From Micromonospora chalcea (GTDB taxonomy: Bacteria; Actinomycetota; Actinomycetes; Mycobacteriales; Micromonosporaceae), in assembly GCF_002926165.1 (NCBI RefSeq), contig NZ_MAGP01000151.1:1-37429 (forward strand): 37,429 bases of DNA, given 5' to 3'. The position numbers and the translations under genes were made by a program. The notes under the pieces were generated by a model. That model worked only from the letters and a program-made list of their open reading frames with translations. It searched no databases and was not told where the DNA came from. Shown here piece after piece: positions 14,387 to 22,542 of this stretch (position 1 is the first letter of the stretch; each line of letters opens with the position of its first letter).

Positions 14387-15654
14387 GTCGGCACCGCCGC
14401 CAGCCGGCGGAACACCATCGCGGACTGGAAGCCGCCGAACCCGCTGCCCACCGACAGCGCCACGTTTACCGGCACCTCCCGCGCCTCGTTCGGCACGTAG
14501 TCCAGGTCGCACTCCGGGTCGCGGGTGGTCCAGTTCGCCGTGGGCGGGACCACGCCGTACTCGATGGCCAGCGCGCAGGCGGCCATCTCGATCGAGCCGA
14601 TGGCGCCGAGCGAGTGGCCGACCATCGACTTGATCGAGCTGATCGGCACCCGGTACGCGGTCTCCCCCAGCGCCCGTTTGAACGCTGCGGTCTCGTGCCT
14701 GTCGTTCTGCCGGGTGCCGGAGCCGTGCGCGCTGACGTACGACACGGCCGACGGGGCGAGCCGGGCCTGCCGCAGCGCGTCGCTGATGGCCACCGCCATC
14801 TCCGCGCCGTCCGGGCGCAGCCCGGTCATGTGGAAGCCGTTGCTGCGGCTGGCGTACCCGGCGACCTCGCAGTACACGTGCGCGCCCCGGCGGCGGGCGT
14901 GCTCGGCCTCCTCCAGCACCAGCACGGCGGCGCCCTCGGCGAGGACGAACCCGTGCCGGTCGGCGTCGAACGGCCGGGAGGCGTGCTCCGGGTCGTCGTT
15001 GTCCGGGCTGGTCGCGCCGATCGCGTCGAACGAGGCGACGGTGACCGGGGAGATCGGCGAGTCGGCCGCCCCGGCCAGCACCACGTCGGCCTCGCCGTCG
15101 GCGACGAGCTGGTGGGCGTACCCGATCGCGTCGATGCCGGAGGTGCAGCCGGTGGAGACGACCTGCGCCGGGCCGTGCAGGCCGTGCCGGCACGCCACGT
15201 CGGCGGCCAGGCTGCTGGGCACCAGCGCCTGGTAGAGGTACGGCCCGCCGAGCGCGTGGTCGACCAGCCAGTGCCGGCCGGAGTCGCTGACCCGCACGTA
15301 CTCCTGTTCCAGGGCCATGGTCCCGCCGACGGCGGTGCCGAGCACCACCCCGGCGCGTTCGCGCTGCGCGTCGGTGAGGACGAGTCCGCTGTCCGCGAGC
15401 GCCTCGGCGGAGCAGGCGAGCGCGAACTGCACGTACCGGTCGGCGCGCTGCCGCTCGGCGAGCGTGATCCCGGCGGCGTCCGGGTCGAAGTCGCACTCGG
15501 CGGCGATCTGCGAGCGGAACGGCGACGGGTCGAAGAAGCTGATCCGCCGGGTCGCGGTGCGGCCCTCGGTGATCGTCTTCCAGAACCGGTCCCGGGTGGC
15601 GCCGCCGGGCGCGACGACGCCCACGCCGGTGACCACGGTGCGCCGGCCGGTCAC
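14383..15654 (-). CDS. type II PKS ketosynthase alpha
   Basis: This 423-residue protein is a classical aromatic-PKS KS-alpha with C170 in VVSTGCTSGIDAIGYA, H310 in SAHGSGTRQNDRHET and H347 in MVGHSLGAIGS. These are one residue later than recalled for the actinorhodin enzyme. With the chain length factor it should build an unreduced poly-beta-ketone from malonyl units on an ACP. The GTG start at 15654 overlaps the cupin stop (GTGA). The motif style and the gene order cupin, KS-alpha, KS-beta match spore-pigment (whiE) and tetracenomycin-like clusters. No separate ACP gene follows KS-beta as it would in most such clusters. Confidence 0.95.
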   Translation of the reverse strand: MTGRRTVVTGVGVVAPGGATRDRFWKTITEGRTATRRISFFDPSPFRSQIAAECDFDPDAAGITLAERQRADRYVQFALACSAEALADSGLVLTDAQRERAGVVLGTAVGGTMALEQEYVRVSDSGRHWLVDHALGGPYLYQALVPSSLAADVACRHGLHGPAQVVSTGCTSGIDAIGYAHQLVADGEADVVLAGAADSPISPVTVASFDAIGATSPDNDDPEHASRPFDADRHGFVLAEGAAVLVLEEAEHARRRGAHVYCEVAGYASRSNGFHMTGLRPDGAEMAVAISDALRQARLAPSAVSYVSAHGSGTRQNDRHETAAFKRALGETAYRVPISSIKSMVGHSLGAIGSIEMAACALAIEYGVVPPTANWTTRDPECDLDYVPNEAREVPVNVALSVGSGFGGFQSAMVFRRLAAVPT

Positions 15655-16061
15655 GACGGCTCCCGTGGCGGCGGGGCAGCGCTCTCGGTGTCGACGTGGC
15701 CGAGTTCCGGGCGTGGGGCGAGCGGTCCGAGGTGGAACACCACCTCGGCGGGCTCGTCGCCGGTGTTGCGCAGCCGGTGCCGCACGTCCTTCGGCACGTA
15801 GAGCGCCTCCCCGGCGGCGAGCGGCACCGGCACGTCGTCCAGGTCGACGGTGATCGCGCCGCGCGCGACGTAGAGGAACTCCTCGCTGTACGGGTGGTAG
15901 TGCTCGGCGATCCGCTCCCCCGGCGCGAGCGTGGCCACGCCCATGAATCCGGAGGTGCTGCCGACCGTCTTCGGGCCGAGCAGGACCCGCAGCTCCCCGC
16001 CGCGGCGGCGGTCGGCCGGCACGTCGTGGACGGAGACCCGGGCGGTGGTGGTGTCGGTCAT
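15651..16061 (-). CDS. cupin protein of the WhiE-ORFII/TcmJ type
   Basis: This 136-residue single-domain cupin has the first cupin motif from G48 with H54, H56 and E61 (EHYHPYSEEFLYV), and H95 in the second motif (PKDVRHRLRNTG), so a metal site is likely. TcmJ, CurC and WhiE-ORFII are small cupins found beside KS-alpha in aromatic PKS clusters and help correct cyclisation or raise yield. The position directly before KS-alpha matches those clusters. Its ATG overlaps the ACP-cyclase stop by four bases (ATGA). An independent enzymatic role such as ring oxidation is possible but not shown. Confidence 0.85.
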   Translation of the reverse strand: MTDTTTARVSVHDVPADRRRGGELRVLLGPKTVGSTSGFMGVATLAPGERIAEHYHPYSEEFLYVARGAITVDLDDVPVPLAAGEALYVPKDVRHRLRNTGDEPAEVVFHLGPLAPRPELGHVDTESAAPPPREPS

Positions 16062-16765
16062 CGGGTGCCTCCCGCGTACGCCCGCTCGATCTTCTCCTTG
16101 ATCACGGCGAGCTGGATCGCGCTGTTGGTGTTGATCCGGTCGGTCATGCCGGCGTTGTCGACCGGCGCGGTCGGCTTCATCGCGAAGTCCTGCGTCCACG
16201 TCATCCGGGTGCCGTCGGGGATCTCCTCGTACCGCCAGTGGATGCGCATGTACTCGAACGGCCCGGTCTCGACGCGCCGGGCGTGCACCTCGCGGGTGGC
16301 CGGGTCGGCGGTGCGTTCGCTGACCCAGCTCCACGCCACGCCGTTCTCGTCGGGGTGCATGGTGAGCCGGAAGCGGAGCGTGTCGCCGTCACGGTGCAGG
16401 ATCTCGGCGACCGCGTACTCGGTGAACAGCTCGGGCCACCGGGCCACGTCGTTGGTGATCTCCCAGACCAGCGGCAGCGGCGCGTCGATCTCCACCGCGT
16501 TCTCGGTGTGCCCGGGCGGATCGGCCTTGCGGGCGACCAGGTCGGCGGCGCGGGCGATGCTGAGCTGCCCGGCCTGTTCCGGGATCTTCACCCGCCACCG
16601 GTCGGCCACCACCGCGGACAGTTCGAGCAGCGCCAGCGAGTCCATGCCCAGCTCCTCCAGGCTCGCGGCGGGCGTGCTGGCGGCGGCGTCCGGGTCCAGG
16701 CCGCAGTGCGTGACCAGGATGTCGGTGATCTCGCGGGCGAGCGGGCGGTCGGGGGCGACTGTCAT
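16058..16765 (-). CDS. fusion of acyl carrier protein and TcmN/WhiE-type aromatase/cyclase
   Basis: This 235-residue protein joins two activities normally encoded separately. Residues 1-85 are an ACP with the phosphopantetheine serine S43 in ELGMDSLALLEL. Residues 88-230 are an SRPBCC (START-like) aromatase/cyclase that reads very close to WhiE-ORFVI and TcmN, for example EYAVAEIL, MHPDENG, RRVETGPFEYM and WTQDFAMKP. R151 aligns with TcmN R69, the residue implicated in catalysis, and Y117 and R164 also match pocket residues. The chain would be built and first-ring cyclised on one polypeptide. It is the only carrier domain in the KS-alpha/KS-beta block. Translation is coupled on both sides (ATGA overlaps). 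There is no internal stop or second start with a ribosome site at the junction that would suggest two genes. Confidence 0.9.
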   Translation of the reverse strand: MTVAPDRPLAREITDILVTHCGLDPDAAASTPAASLEELGMDSLALLELSAVVADRWRVKIPEQAGQLSIARAADLVARKADPPGHTENAVEIDAPLPLVWEITNDVARWPELFTEYAVAEILHRDGDTLRFRLTMHPDENGVAWSWVSERTADPATREVHARRVETGPFEYMRIHWRYEEIPDGTRMTWTQDFAMKPTAPVDNAGMTDRINTNSAIQLAVIKEKIERAYAGGTR

Positions 16766-18327
16766 CGGTTCCTCCAGGTGGTCGGGCCGGCGGCGGGCAC
16801 GGCGCGAACGGGGGTACGGCCGGCCGGGTCGGCCTCGGCGCGCGGGTCGGGCACCGCCGACCGCAGCCGCGGTACGACGGCGCCGGCGTGGGCGCCGTCG
16901 GCCCGCTCGCCGGCCGGGGCGCTGTCGGCGCTCCCGGCGTCGGCGGCGCTCCCGACGGGCCCGTCGGTGGCCACGGCGGGCGGGGTGAGCAGGCGTTCCA
17001 CCAGGGCGGTGGTGTGCCGGGCGGCCCGGAACGCGGGGTCGCGCAGCACCCGCCGGGCGAACGGAATCGTGGTACGCACACCCGGACCGGCCACGTCGAA
17101 CTCGGCCAGCGCCCGGTCGAGCCGGTCCAGCGCGGCGTCCCGGTCCGGCGCCCAGACCGCCACCTTCGCCAGCAGCGAGTCGTAGTGCGGGCTGACCAGG
17201 TAGCCGGCGTGCCCGTGGGTGTCGACCCGGGTGAACGGGCCGCCGGGCGGCCGGAACCGGTCCAGCCGGCCGGGCGCGGGCGCGAAGTCGCGGTCCGGGT
17301 CCTCCACGTTGACCCGGCACTCGATCGCCACGCCGGTCAGCCGGACGTCGGACTGACGCAGGCGCAGCGGGGTGCCGTACGCGATGTGCAGCTGCTCCTG
17401 CACCAGGTCCACGCCGGTGACCATCTCGGTGACCGGGTGTTCCACCTGGATCCGGCAGTTGATCTCCAGGAAGTGGCAGCGTTCCGCCTCGTCCACCAGG
17501 AACTCCACGGTGCCGGCGCCGGTGAAGCCGACCGACAGCGCGCCGCGCAGCGCCACCTCGGCGACGGTGTCCAGGGTGGCCTGCCGCAGCGCGGGCGCGG
17601 GCGCCTCCTCGATCAGCTTCTGGTGCCGGCGCTGCACCGAGCAGTCCCGGGTGCCCAGGTGCACGCCGTTGCCCTGGCCGTCGCAGAGCACCTGAACCTC
17701 GACGTGGCGGGCGTCGGCGAGGTACCGCTCGACGTACACCCGGTCGTCGCCGAACGCGACCTGCGCGGCGGCGCGGGTACGGGCGTACGCGCGGGGCAGC
17801 TCGGCGGCCGCGCGCACCACAGTCATGCCGCGCCCGCCCCCGCCCGCAGCGGCCTTCACGATCACCGGGTAGCCCACGTCGGCGGCCACCTCCTGCGCCT
17901 CGGCGGCCGTCGCCAGCGTCCGGACGCTGCCCGGCGGCAGCGGCAGCCCGGCGGCGCTCATCAGCGCCCGCGCCGTCGACTTGTCCGCGAGCGCGGCCAT
18001 CACCTGCGGCGGCGGGCCGACGAAGACCAACCCGTTCTCCGCGCAGATCTCGGCGAAGTCGGCGTCCTCGGACAGGAAGCCGTACCCGGGGTGGACCGCC
18101 TGCGCGCCGGTCTGCCGGGCCGCCTCCACGATCGCCGCCGCGTTGAGGTAGCTGCGCCGGCTGGCCGCCGGGCCGATCCGGACCGCCTCGTCGGCCAGCC
18201 GCACCGGCAGCGAGTCGGCGTCGGCGCTGGAGTGCACCACCACGGTGCGCACACCCAGCTCCCGGCAGGCGCGCAGCACCCGCAGCGCGATCTCGCCCCG
18301 GTTGGCGATCAGCACCTTGTCGAACAT
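16762..18327 (-). CDS. accC: biotin carboxylase subunit of acetyl-CoA carboxylase
   Basis: This 521-residue protein carries the ATP-grasp biotin carboxylase fold from FDKVLIANRGEIALRV on. Key residues fall at E. coli AccC positions: K116 (ALADKSTAR), K159 and the glycine-rich loop GGGGRGM (162-168), then RRHQKLIEEAPAP and EINCRIQVEHPVTE. It carboxylates the biotin on BCCP using ATP and bicarbonate. The last ~70 residues, rich in Ala, Pro, Asp and Gly, go beyond the usual AccC end and look like an unstructured tail. It overlaps BCCP upstream by one base and the ACP-cyclase gene downstream by four, so malonyl-CoA supply is expressed together with the synthase. Confidence 0.93.
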   Translation of the reverse strand: MFDKVLIANRGEIALRVLRACRELGVRTVVVHSSADADSLPVRLADEAVRIGPAASRRSYLNAAAIVEAARQTGAQAVHPGYGFLSEDADFAEICAENGLVFVGPPPQVMAALADKSTARALMSAAGLPLPPGSVRTLATAAEAQEVAADVGYPVIVKAAAGGGGRGMTVVRAAAELPRAYARTRAAAQVAFGDDRVYVERYLADARHVEVQVLCDGQGNGVHLGTRDCSVQRRHQKLIEEAPAPALRQATLDTVAEVALRGALSVGFTGAGTVEFLVDEAERCHFLEINCRIQVEHPVTEMVTGVDLVQEQLHIAYGTPLRLRQSDVRLTGVAIECRVNVEDPDRDFAPAPGRLDRFRPPGGPFTRVDTHGHAGYLVSPHYDSLLAKVAVWAPDRDAALDRLDRALAEFDVAGPGVRTTIPFARRVLRDPAFRAARHTTALVERLLTPPAVATDGPVGSAADAGSADSAPAGERADGAHAGAVVPRLRSAVPDPRAEADPAGRTPVRAVPAAGPTTWRNR

Positions 18328-18806
18328 CAGCCGTCCTGTCCGGTGACCGGTTCCAGGGCGATCAGCGGCTGGTCGTACTCGACGGGCTTGCCGTCGTCGA
18401 CAAGCACCTCGACCACCCGTCCGGCCTGGCCGGCGGTCACCTCGTTCATCAGCTTCATGGCCTCGACGATGCCGACCACCTGGCCCGGCCGGACCACGTC
18501 GCCGACCGCGACGAACGGCATCGCCCCGGGCTCGGGAGCCCGGTAGAACGTGCCCACCACCGGCGAGCGCACGGCCGGCCGGTCGACCGGCGGCGCCGTC
18601 TGCCGGGCGGGATCCTCGATGCGCGCGGCCACCGGTTCGGTCCCGGCGCGCGGCGCCGGCGCCGCCGGGTCGTGCCACTCGACCTCCAGCACCGACTCGC
18701 CGCTGCGCAGCCGCACCCGGCGCACCGGCCCGGCCAGGTCCGCGACGAGCTTGCGGGCCTGCCGGCGCAGCCCGTCGAGCACCTGCTCGGACTCCACGTC
18801 GGCCAT
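18327..18806 (-). CDS. accB: biotin carboxyl carrier protein
   Basis: This 159-residue BCCP has the biotinylated lysine K118 in the EAMKLMNE motif, preceded by the expected SPVVGTFYRAPEP segment at 81-94 and an Ala/Pro-rich linker at about 46-78. It carries carboxybiotin between biotin carboxylase and the carboxyltransferase. The ATG overlaps the AccDA stop by one base and has a GGAGGTGG ribosome site. Its place between the carboxyltransferase and carboxylase genes makes a complete, dedicated acetyl-CoA carboxylase for the polyketide pathway. Confidence 0.94.
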   Translation of the reverse strand: MADVESEQVLDGLRRQARKLVADLAGPVRRVRLRSGESVLEVEWHDPAAPAPRAGTEPVAARIEDPARQTAPPVDRPAVRSPVVGTFYRAPEPGAMPFVAVGDVVRPGQVVGIVEAMKLMNEVTAGQAGRVVEVLVDDGKPVEYDQPLIALEPVTGQDG

Positions 18807-20530
18807 CACGCCACCTCCGGCCGCTCGGCGGCGCGCGCCGTCGCGGCGGGACCGGCGGTGGCCGAGCGGGCCGCCCCGAAGCGGCGGAACCGCTGACGCC
18901 GTCGGCGGACCAGCGTGGCGGGAGGCACGGTGAGCAACGGGGCGAGGTTCGCCGCGACCGCCCGGCGCAGCAGCTCGGCCGCGCCGGCCGGGTCGGCGTG
19001 CGCGGCCGGCCGCGGCTCCGGCACCAGCTCGTCGACCACGCCGAGGCGGCACAGGTCGGCGCCGGTGAGCCGTAACGCGCGGGCCGCCTGCGGCGCCGCC
19101 GAGCTGTCCGGCCAGAGGATCGCGGCGCAGCCCTCGGGGCTGATCACCGAGTAGACCGCGTGTTCCAGCATGAGCACCCGGTCGGCGACCGCGAGCGCGA
19201 GCGCGCCGCCGCTGCCGCCCTCGCCGGTGACCACCGCCACCACCGGCGTGGGCAGCACGGTGAGCGCGAGGATGTTCTCCGCGATCGCCGCCGCCTGGCC
19301 CTGCTGCTCGGCGGTCACCCCTGGGTCCGCGCCGGGCGTGTCCACGAGCGTCACCACCGGCAGCCGCAGCCGCGCCGCGAGACGCATCAACCGCAGCGCC
19401 TTGCGGTGCCCGGCCGGGCTGGCCATGCCGAAGTTGCGGGTGACCAGCTCGGCGGTGGTGTGTCCCTTCTGGTGGCCGATCACCATCACCGGCCGGCCGT
19501 CGAGACGGGCGATGCCGCCGACGACGGCCGGGCAGTCCGCGCCGAGCCGGTCCCCGTGCAGCTCCACGAACCCATCGAACGCGGTCTCCAGATAGTCCAG
19601 TGTGGTCGGGCGGCCCGGGTGCCGCGCCGTGCGTACCGTCTCCCACGGGTCGCGGTCCGGCGCGGCGGCCACGGTGCTCACGGCCGGCGCCGGGCGCGGC
19701 GCGGGCGCGCCCACCGGCGCGCGGCGGCCGGAGTGGGCGGCGGCGAGCAGCGCGGCGAGCCGGCCGCGCAGCGCGTGCCGGGGCACCACCATGTCCACCT
19801 GGCCGTGGCGCAGCAGGTACTCGGCGGTCTGGAAGCCCTCCGGCAGCGTGGCGCCGGTGACCTGGCGGATCACCCGGGGGCCGGCGAAGCCCAGCCGGGC
19901 GCCGCTCTCGGCGAGCACCAGGTCGGTGTTTGTGGCGAAGGAGGCGGCCACCCCGCCGTACGTGGGATCGGTGACCACGCTGACCGTCAGCAGACCCGCC
20001 TCGCGCATCCCCGCGAGGGCCTGGCTGACAGTGGCCATCTGCATCAGCGACAGCGCGCCCTCCTGCATCCGCGCGCCGCCGGACGCGGCCGCCAGCACCA
20101 GCGGGACGTCGTCGGCCAGGGCCCGCTCGGCGGTCCGGGTGATCAGCTCACCGACCGCGCAGCCGAGGCTGCCGCCGAGGAAGCGGAAGTCCATCACCGC
20201 CAGCGCCACCGGGTGCCCGCCCACCCGGGCGGTGCCGCAGAGCACCGCCTCGTCCAGGCCGGTCGCCGCGCGGGCCGCGCCGAGCCGGTGCGGGTACGGC
20301 AGCGCGTCGACGAACTCGATCGGGTCGACGCGTACCGCCCGGTCCGGCAGCGGCGTGAACGAGTCCGGGTCGGCGAGCTGCGCCACCCGGTCCGGCGCGT
20401 CGAGCCGGGCGTGCGAGCCGCACTCCGGGCACACGTCCAGGTTGCGGCGCAGCCGCTTGCGGTAGAGCAGCGACGCGCAGCCGTCGCACCGGGACCACAG
20501 CTGCTCGTCGCGCGGCGCGGTGGTGGTCAC
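18806..20530 (-). CDS. accDA: acetyl-CoA carboxylase carboxyltransferase, fused AccD-AccA
   Basis: This 574-residue protein fuses the beta and alpha carboxyltransferase subunits. The AccD half (about 1-270) starts with a zinc ribbon, C15, C18, C34 and C37, then GGSLGCAVGELI and ASGGARMQEG. The AccA half (about 305-560) has RPTTLDYLE, ELHGDR, VMVIGHQKG and the acyl-CoA pocket EGGSGGALALA. It transfers the carboxyl from biotin to acetyl-CoA to give malonyl-CoA. The GTG start at 20530 overlaps the TcmI-type gene stop (GTGA). Such fused carboxyltransferases occur in several aromatic polyketide clusters as precursor boosters. The arginine-rich C-terminal tail looks non-conserved. Confidence 0.92.
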   Translation of the reverse strand: MTTTAPRDEQLWSRCDGCASLLYRKRLRRNLDVCPECGSHARLDAPDRVAQLADPDSFTPLPDRAVRVDPIEFVDALPYPHRLGAARAATGLDEAVLCGTARVGGHPVALAVMDFRFLGGSLGCAVGELITRTAERALADDVPLVLAAASGGARMQEGALSLMQMATVSQALAGMREAGLLTVSVVTDPTYGGVAASFATNTDLVLAESGARLGFAGPRVIRQVTGATLPEGFQTAEYLLRHGQVDMVVPRHALRGRLAALLAAAHSGRRAPVGAPAPRPAPAVSTVAAAPDRDPWETVRTARHPGRPTTLDYLETAFDGFVELHGDRLGADCPAVVGGIARLDGRPVMVIGHQKGHTTAELVTRNFGMASPAGHRKALRLMRLAARLRLPVVTLVDTPGADPGVTAEQQGQAAAIAENILALTVLPTPVVAVVTGEGGSGGALALAVADRVLMLEHAVYSVISPEGCAAILWPDSSAAPQAARALRLTGADLCRLGVVDELVPEPRPAAHADPAGAAELLRRAVAANLAPLLTVPPATLVRRRRQRFRRFGAARSATAGPAATARAAERPEVA

Positions 20531-20880
20531 TGAAGCCGCCCGGCGGCGTCGTGCAGGTGGGCCGGGGCGTCGTACCGGTAGAAGCAGTGCGCCATCGCGT
20601 CGCGGGGCGAGCGCCAGGTCGGCAGGTACGGCGAGATGTACGGCCGCAGCCGCTCGCTGATCCGGATGAACTCCGGGTGCCCGCGGTTGTCCTCCACCGC
20701 GCCCTGCGCCGGCGTCTCCGTCTCCAGCAGATGGACGTAGAGATCGTGCAGCCGGTACAGCGAGCGGTGCCGGACACCGACCAGGCCGGGCAGCTCGGTC
20801 GCGTCGGACTCGGCGAAGATCTCGGCCACCCGGTCCTCGGCCGTGGGCACCACCTTGGCGACGATGAGCGAACGGTCCAT
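20527..20880 (-). CDS. TcmI-family polyketide cyclase, first of two
   Basis: This 117-residue protein belongs to the TcmI/WhiE-ORFVII cyclase family: MDRSLIVAKVVP, then FAESDATELPGLVGVRHRSLY and ISPYLPTWRSPRDAM. These small ferredoxin-like-fold enzymes close the later rings of an aromatic polyketide after the TcmN-type enzyme has made the first. The start ATG has a GGGAGG ribosome site eight bases upstream. It is the first gene of the right-hand block and so reads out from the SARP-controlled region. It is about half identical to the second copy at 22174-22521 by eye, so the two may act on different rings or form a heterodimer. Confidence 0.9.
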   Translation of the reverse strand: MDRSLIVAKVVPTAEDRVAEIFAESDATELPGLVGVRHRSLYRLHDLYVHLLETETPAQGAVEDNRGHPEFIRISERLRPYISPYLPTWRSPRDAMAHCFYRYDAPAHLHDAAGRLQ

Positions 20881-20934
20881 TCGCGGCCTCCCTGCGTACG
20901 TCCCGGTGCGCGGCGAACCGGTCGCGCCGCACGG

Positions 20935-20976
20935 ATTGCCACACGGTGCCGCCAGGGCCGTCTACCGGGCGTCAAC
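20935..20976 (-). promoter_or_regulatory. candidate SARP box and promoter of the polyketide block
   Basis: Read on the minus strand, GTTGACG (20976-20970) is followed after four bases by GTAGACG (20965-20959), an 11-bp period as SARP proteins prefer. The second heptamer overlaps a possible -35 (TAGACG), with an 18-base gap to a weak -10 (GGCAAT, 20940-20935), about 55 bases before the first gene of the block. Confidence 0.5.
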
Positions 20977-21000
20977 CGCACCCCATCGCGCCACAAACAT

Positions 21001-21040
21001 GGTGACGCTGCGTTGACGGGAGCTGTGCGTGAGCTATGGG
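21001..21040 (+). promoter_or_regulatory. candidate SARP box facing the regulator gene
   Basis: On the plus strand GGTGACG (21001-21007) is followed after four bases by GTTGACG (21012-21018). This mirrors the pair on the other strand, 42 bp away centre to centre for the GTTGACG units. TTGACG could serve as a -35 for TATGGG at 21035-21040 (16-base spacer). It may allow the SARP to control its own gene. Confidence 0.45.
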
Positions 21041-21134
21041 AAGATCACCTTTCGGTTTCCGGGCGGCGACACTTTTTCGCAGATCACAGGCGTGTTACGG
21101 GTCCGCGCCGGACGGTCAGGTGGCCGACCGACCG

Positions 21135-21164
21135 TTGACTGAGAGTAACAGGCATTGATATTCT
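21135..21164 (+). promoter_or_regulatory. sigma-70-like promoter upstream of the SARP gene
   Basis: TTGACT (21135-21140) and TATTCT (21159-21164) are separated by 18 bases in an AT-richer patch. The predicted start is near 21171, giving a leader of about 120 bases before the SARP start codon. Confidence 0.5.
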
Positions 21165-21291
21165 CCGTCTCGGTCAGCCCGGCCACGGTGGAGGTTCCGG
21201 ACCGTGGTGGAGGCGTTCCGACACCGGCGTCGCGGGCGACGGGCCGGGAGACGACGGTCGGGACGAGGGTTCCGGTGCTGGGGGGTGCGCC

Positions 21292-22110
21292 GTGTCGGGT
21301 GGATCGAGGATGCCGACGGCGGGCGAACCCGCCCCACGGGTGGCACTGCACCTGCTCGGCGGTTTCCAGTTGCTGCACGAGGACACTCCGGTGGTCGTAC
21401 CCCGGGGGTTGCAGCGCGTCATCGCCCTGATCGGCCTGCGCCCGGCCGCCACCCGCAGCCACCTCGCCGGTCTGCTCTGGCCCGAGACCCCCGAGGAGCG
21501 CGCGCTGTCGTCGCTGCGGACCGCGCTGTGGCGGCTGCGGCAGGACCCGTGCTGCCCGCTGCGCACCGACGGCGACACCGTCCGCCTCGGACCGACCGTC
21601 CGCCTCGACGTGGACGACCTGGTGGAGACGGCCACCCGGGTACGCGAAGGCGCAGTCCCCCGCGGCGCCGCCGGCGCCGGACGCCACGACCTGCTCCCCG
21701 GCTGGTACGACGACTGGGTGCTGCTGGAACGCGAACGGCTGCGCCAGCTGCGCCTGCACATGCTGGAGGAACTCGCCGGCAACCACCTCACCGCCGGCCG
21801 GCACGGCGAGGCGCTCGAGGCCGCGCTGGAGGCGATGGCCGCCGAACCGCTGCGGGAGACCCCGCACCGCCTGGTGGTCCGCATCCACCTGGCCGAGGGC
21901 AACGCGTTCGAGGCGGTCCACTCCTTCTACGTCTACCGTGACCTGCTCCTGCGCGAACTGCGCCTGGAACCGTCCCCGGCCATGACCGCGCTGCTGGACG
22001 ACACGCTCGCGCCGATCCGGCGGGCCAGCCGCCCGGAACCGCCGCCGCCGCGCCGCACGGACCGGGCCGCCAAGGCGGCACCGCCATCAATCCCCCGGGG
22101 TACGCGGTGA
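21292..22110 (+). CDS. SARP-family pathway activator
   Basis: This 272-residue protein has the layout of small Streptomyces antibiotic regulatory proteins. A winged-helix DNA-binding domain spans about 16-90 (LHLLGGFQLL, HLAGLLWPETPEERALSSLRTALWRLRQ) and a bacterial transcriptional activator domain about 95-250 (LERERLRQLRLHMLEELA, HSFYVYRDLLLRELRLEPSP). It lacks the ATPase and TPR parts of large SARPs. The GTG at 21292 has a GGGGGG ribosome site; an ATG at 21310 is an alternative. It is divergent from the polyketide block across 411 bases that hold mirrored 11-bp repeats, its probable targets. A downstream cyclase may share its transcript. The C-terminal ~25 residues are Pro/Arg-rich. Confidence 0.9.
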   Translation: MSGGSRMPTAGEPAPRVALHLLGGFQLLHEDTPVVVPRGLQRVIALIGLRPAATRSHLAGLLWPETPEERALSSLRTALWRLRQDPCCPLRTDGDTVRLGPTVRLDVDDLVETATRVREGAVPRGAAGAGRHDLLPGWYDDWVLLERERLRQLRLHMLEELAGNHLTAGRHGEALEAALEAMAAEPLRETPHRLVVRIHLAEGNAFEAVHSFYVYRDLLLRELRLEPSPAMTALLDDTLAPIRRASRPEPPPPRRTDRAAKAAPPSIPRGTR

Positions 22111-22173
22111 CGGCGAGGTGACAGCGCGACCGGCACGGTGAGCTCAGCACCGCGCGGCAGAGGGGGTCACACG

Positions 22174-22521
22174 ATGAGTCGACTGTTGGTGGTCAGCCGG
22201 ATCGTGCCGGGCGCACAGGGACGGGTGGCGCAGATCTTCGCCGAGTCCGACGCGACGGAACTGCCCCACCTCACCGGCGTGCGGCACCGGTCCCTGTACT
22301 ACCTGCACGACCTGTGCGTCCATCTGATGGAGACCGTCGACGTGGCGCCCGACCTGACCGCGGAACTACGCGACCACCCGCTCTACGAGCAGGTGAACAA
22401 GCGGCTGTCCGCGCACACCTCGCCGTACCTGCCGACCTGGGACTCGCCCCGGGACGCGGTGGCCGGCTGCTTCTACAGCTGGACCGCCGCCGGCACCCCT
22501 GCGCCCGACCGGATCCGCTGA
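22174..22521 (+). CDS. TcmI-family polyketide cyclase, second of two
   Basis: This 115-residue protein is a paralogue of the cyclase at 20527-20880 and like it resembles WhiE-ORFVII/TcmI: MSRLLVVSRIVP, then FAESDATELPHLTGVRHRSLY and SPYLPTWDSPRDAV. It probably closes another ring of the polyketide or shapes the same ring in a different way. The ATG at 22174 has AGAGGGGG upstream; a longer reading from 22138 is less likely. It lies 63 bases after the SARP stop on the same strand, so it may be co-transcribed with the regulator. A strong hairpin follows at 22543-22584, which marks the right edge of the cluster. Confidence 0.9.
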   Translation: MSRLLVVSRIVPGAQGRVAQIFAESDATELPHLTGVRHRSLYYLHDLCVHLMETVDVAPDLTAELRDHPLYEQVNKRLSAHTSPYLPTWDSPRDAVAGCFYSWTAAGTPAPDRIR

Positions 22522-22542
22522 CCGGACACGGGCGACGGACGG

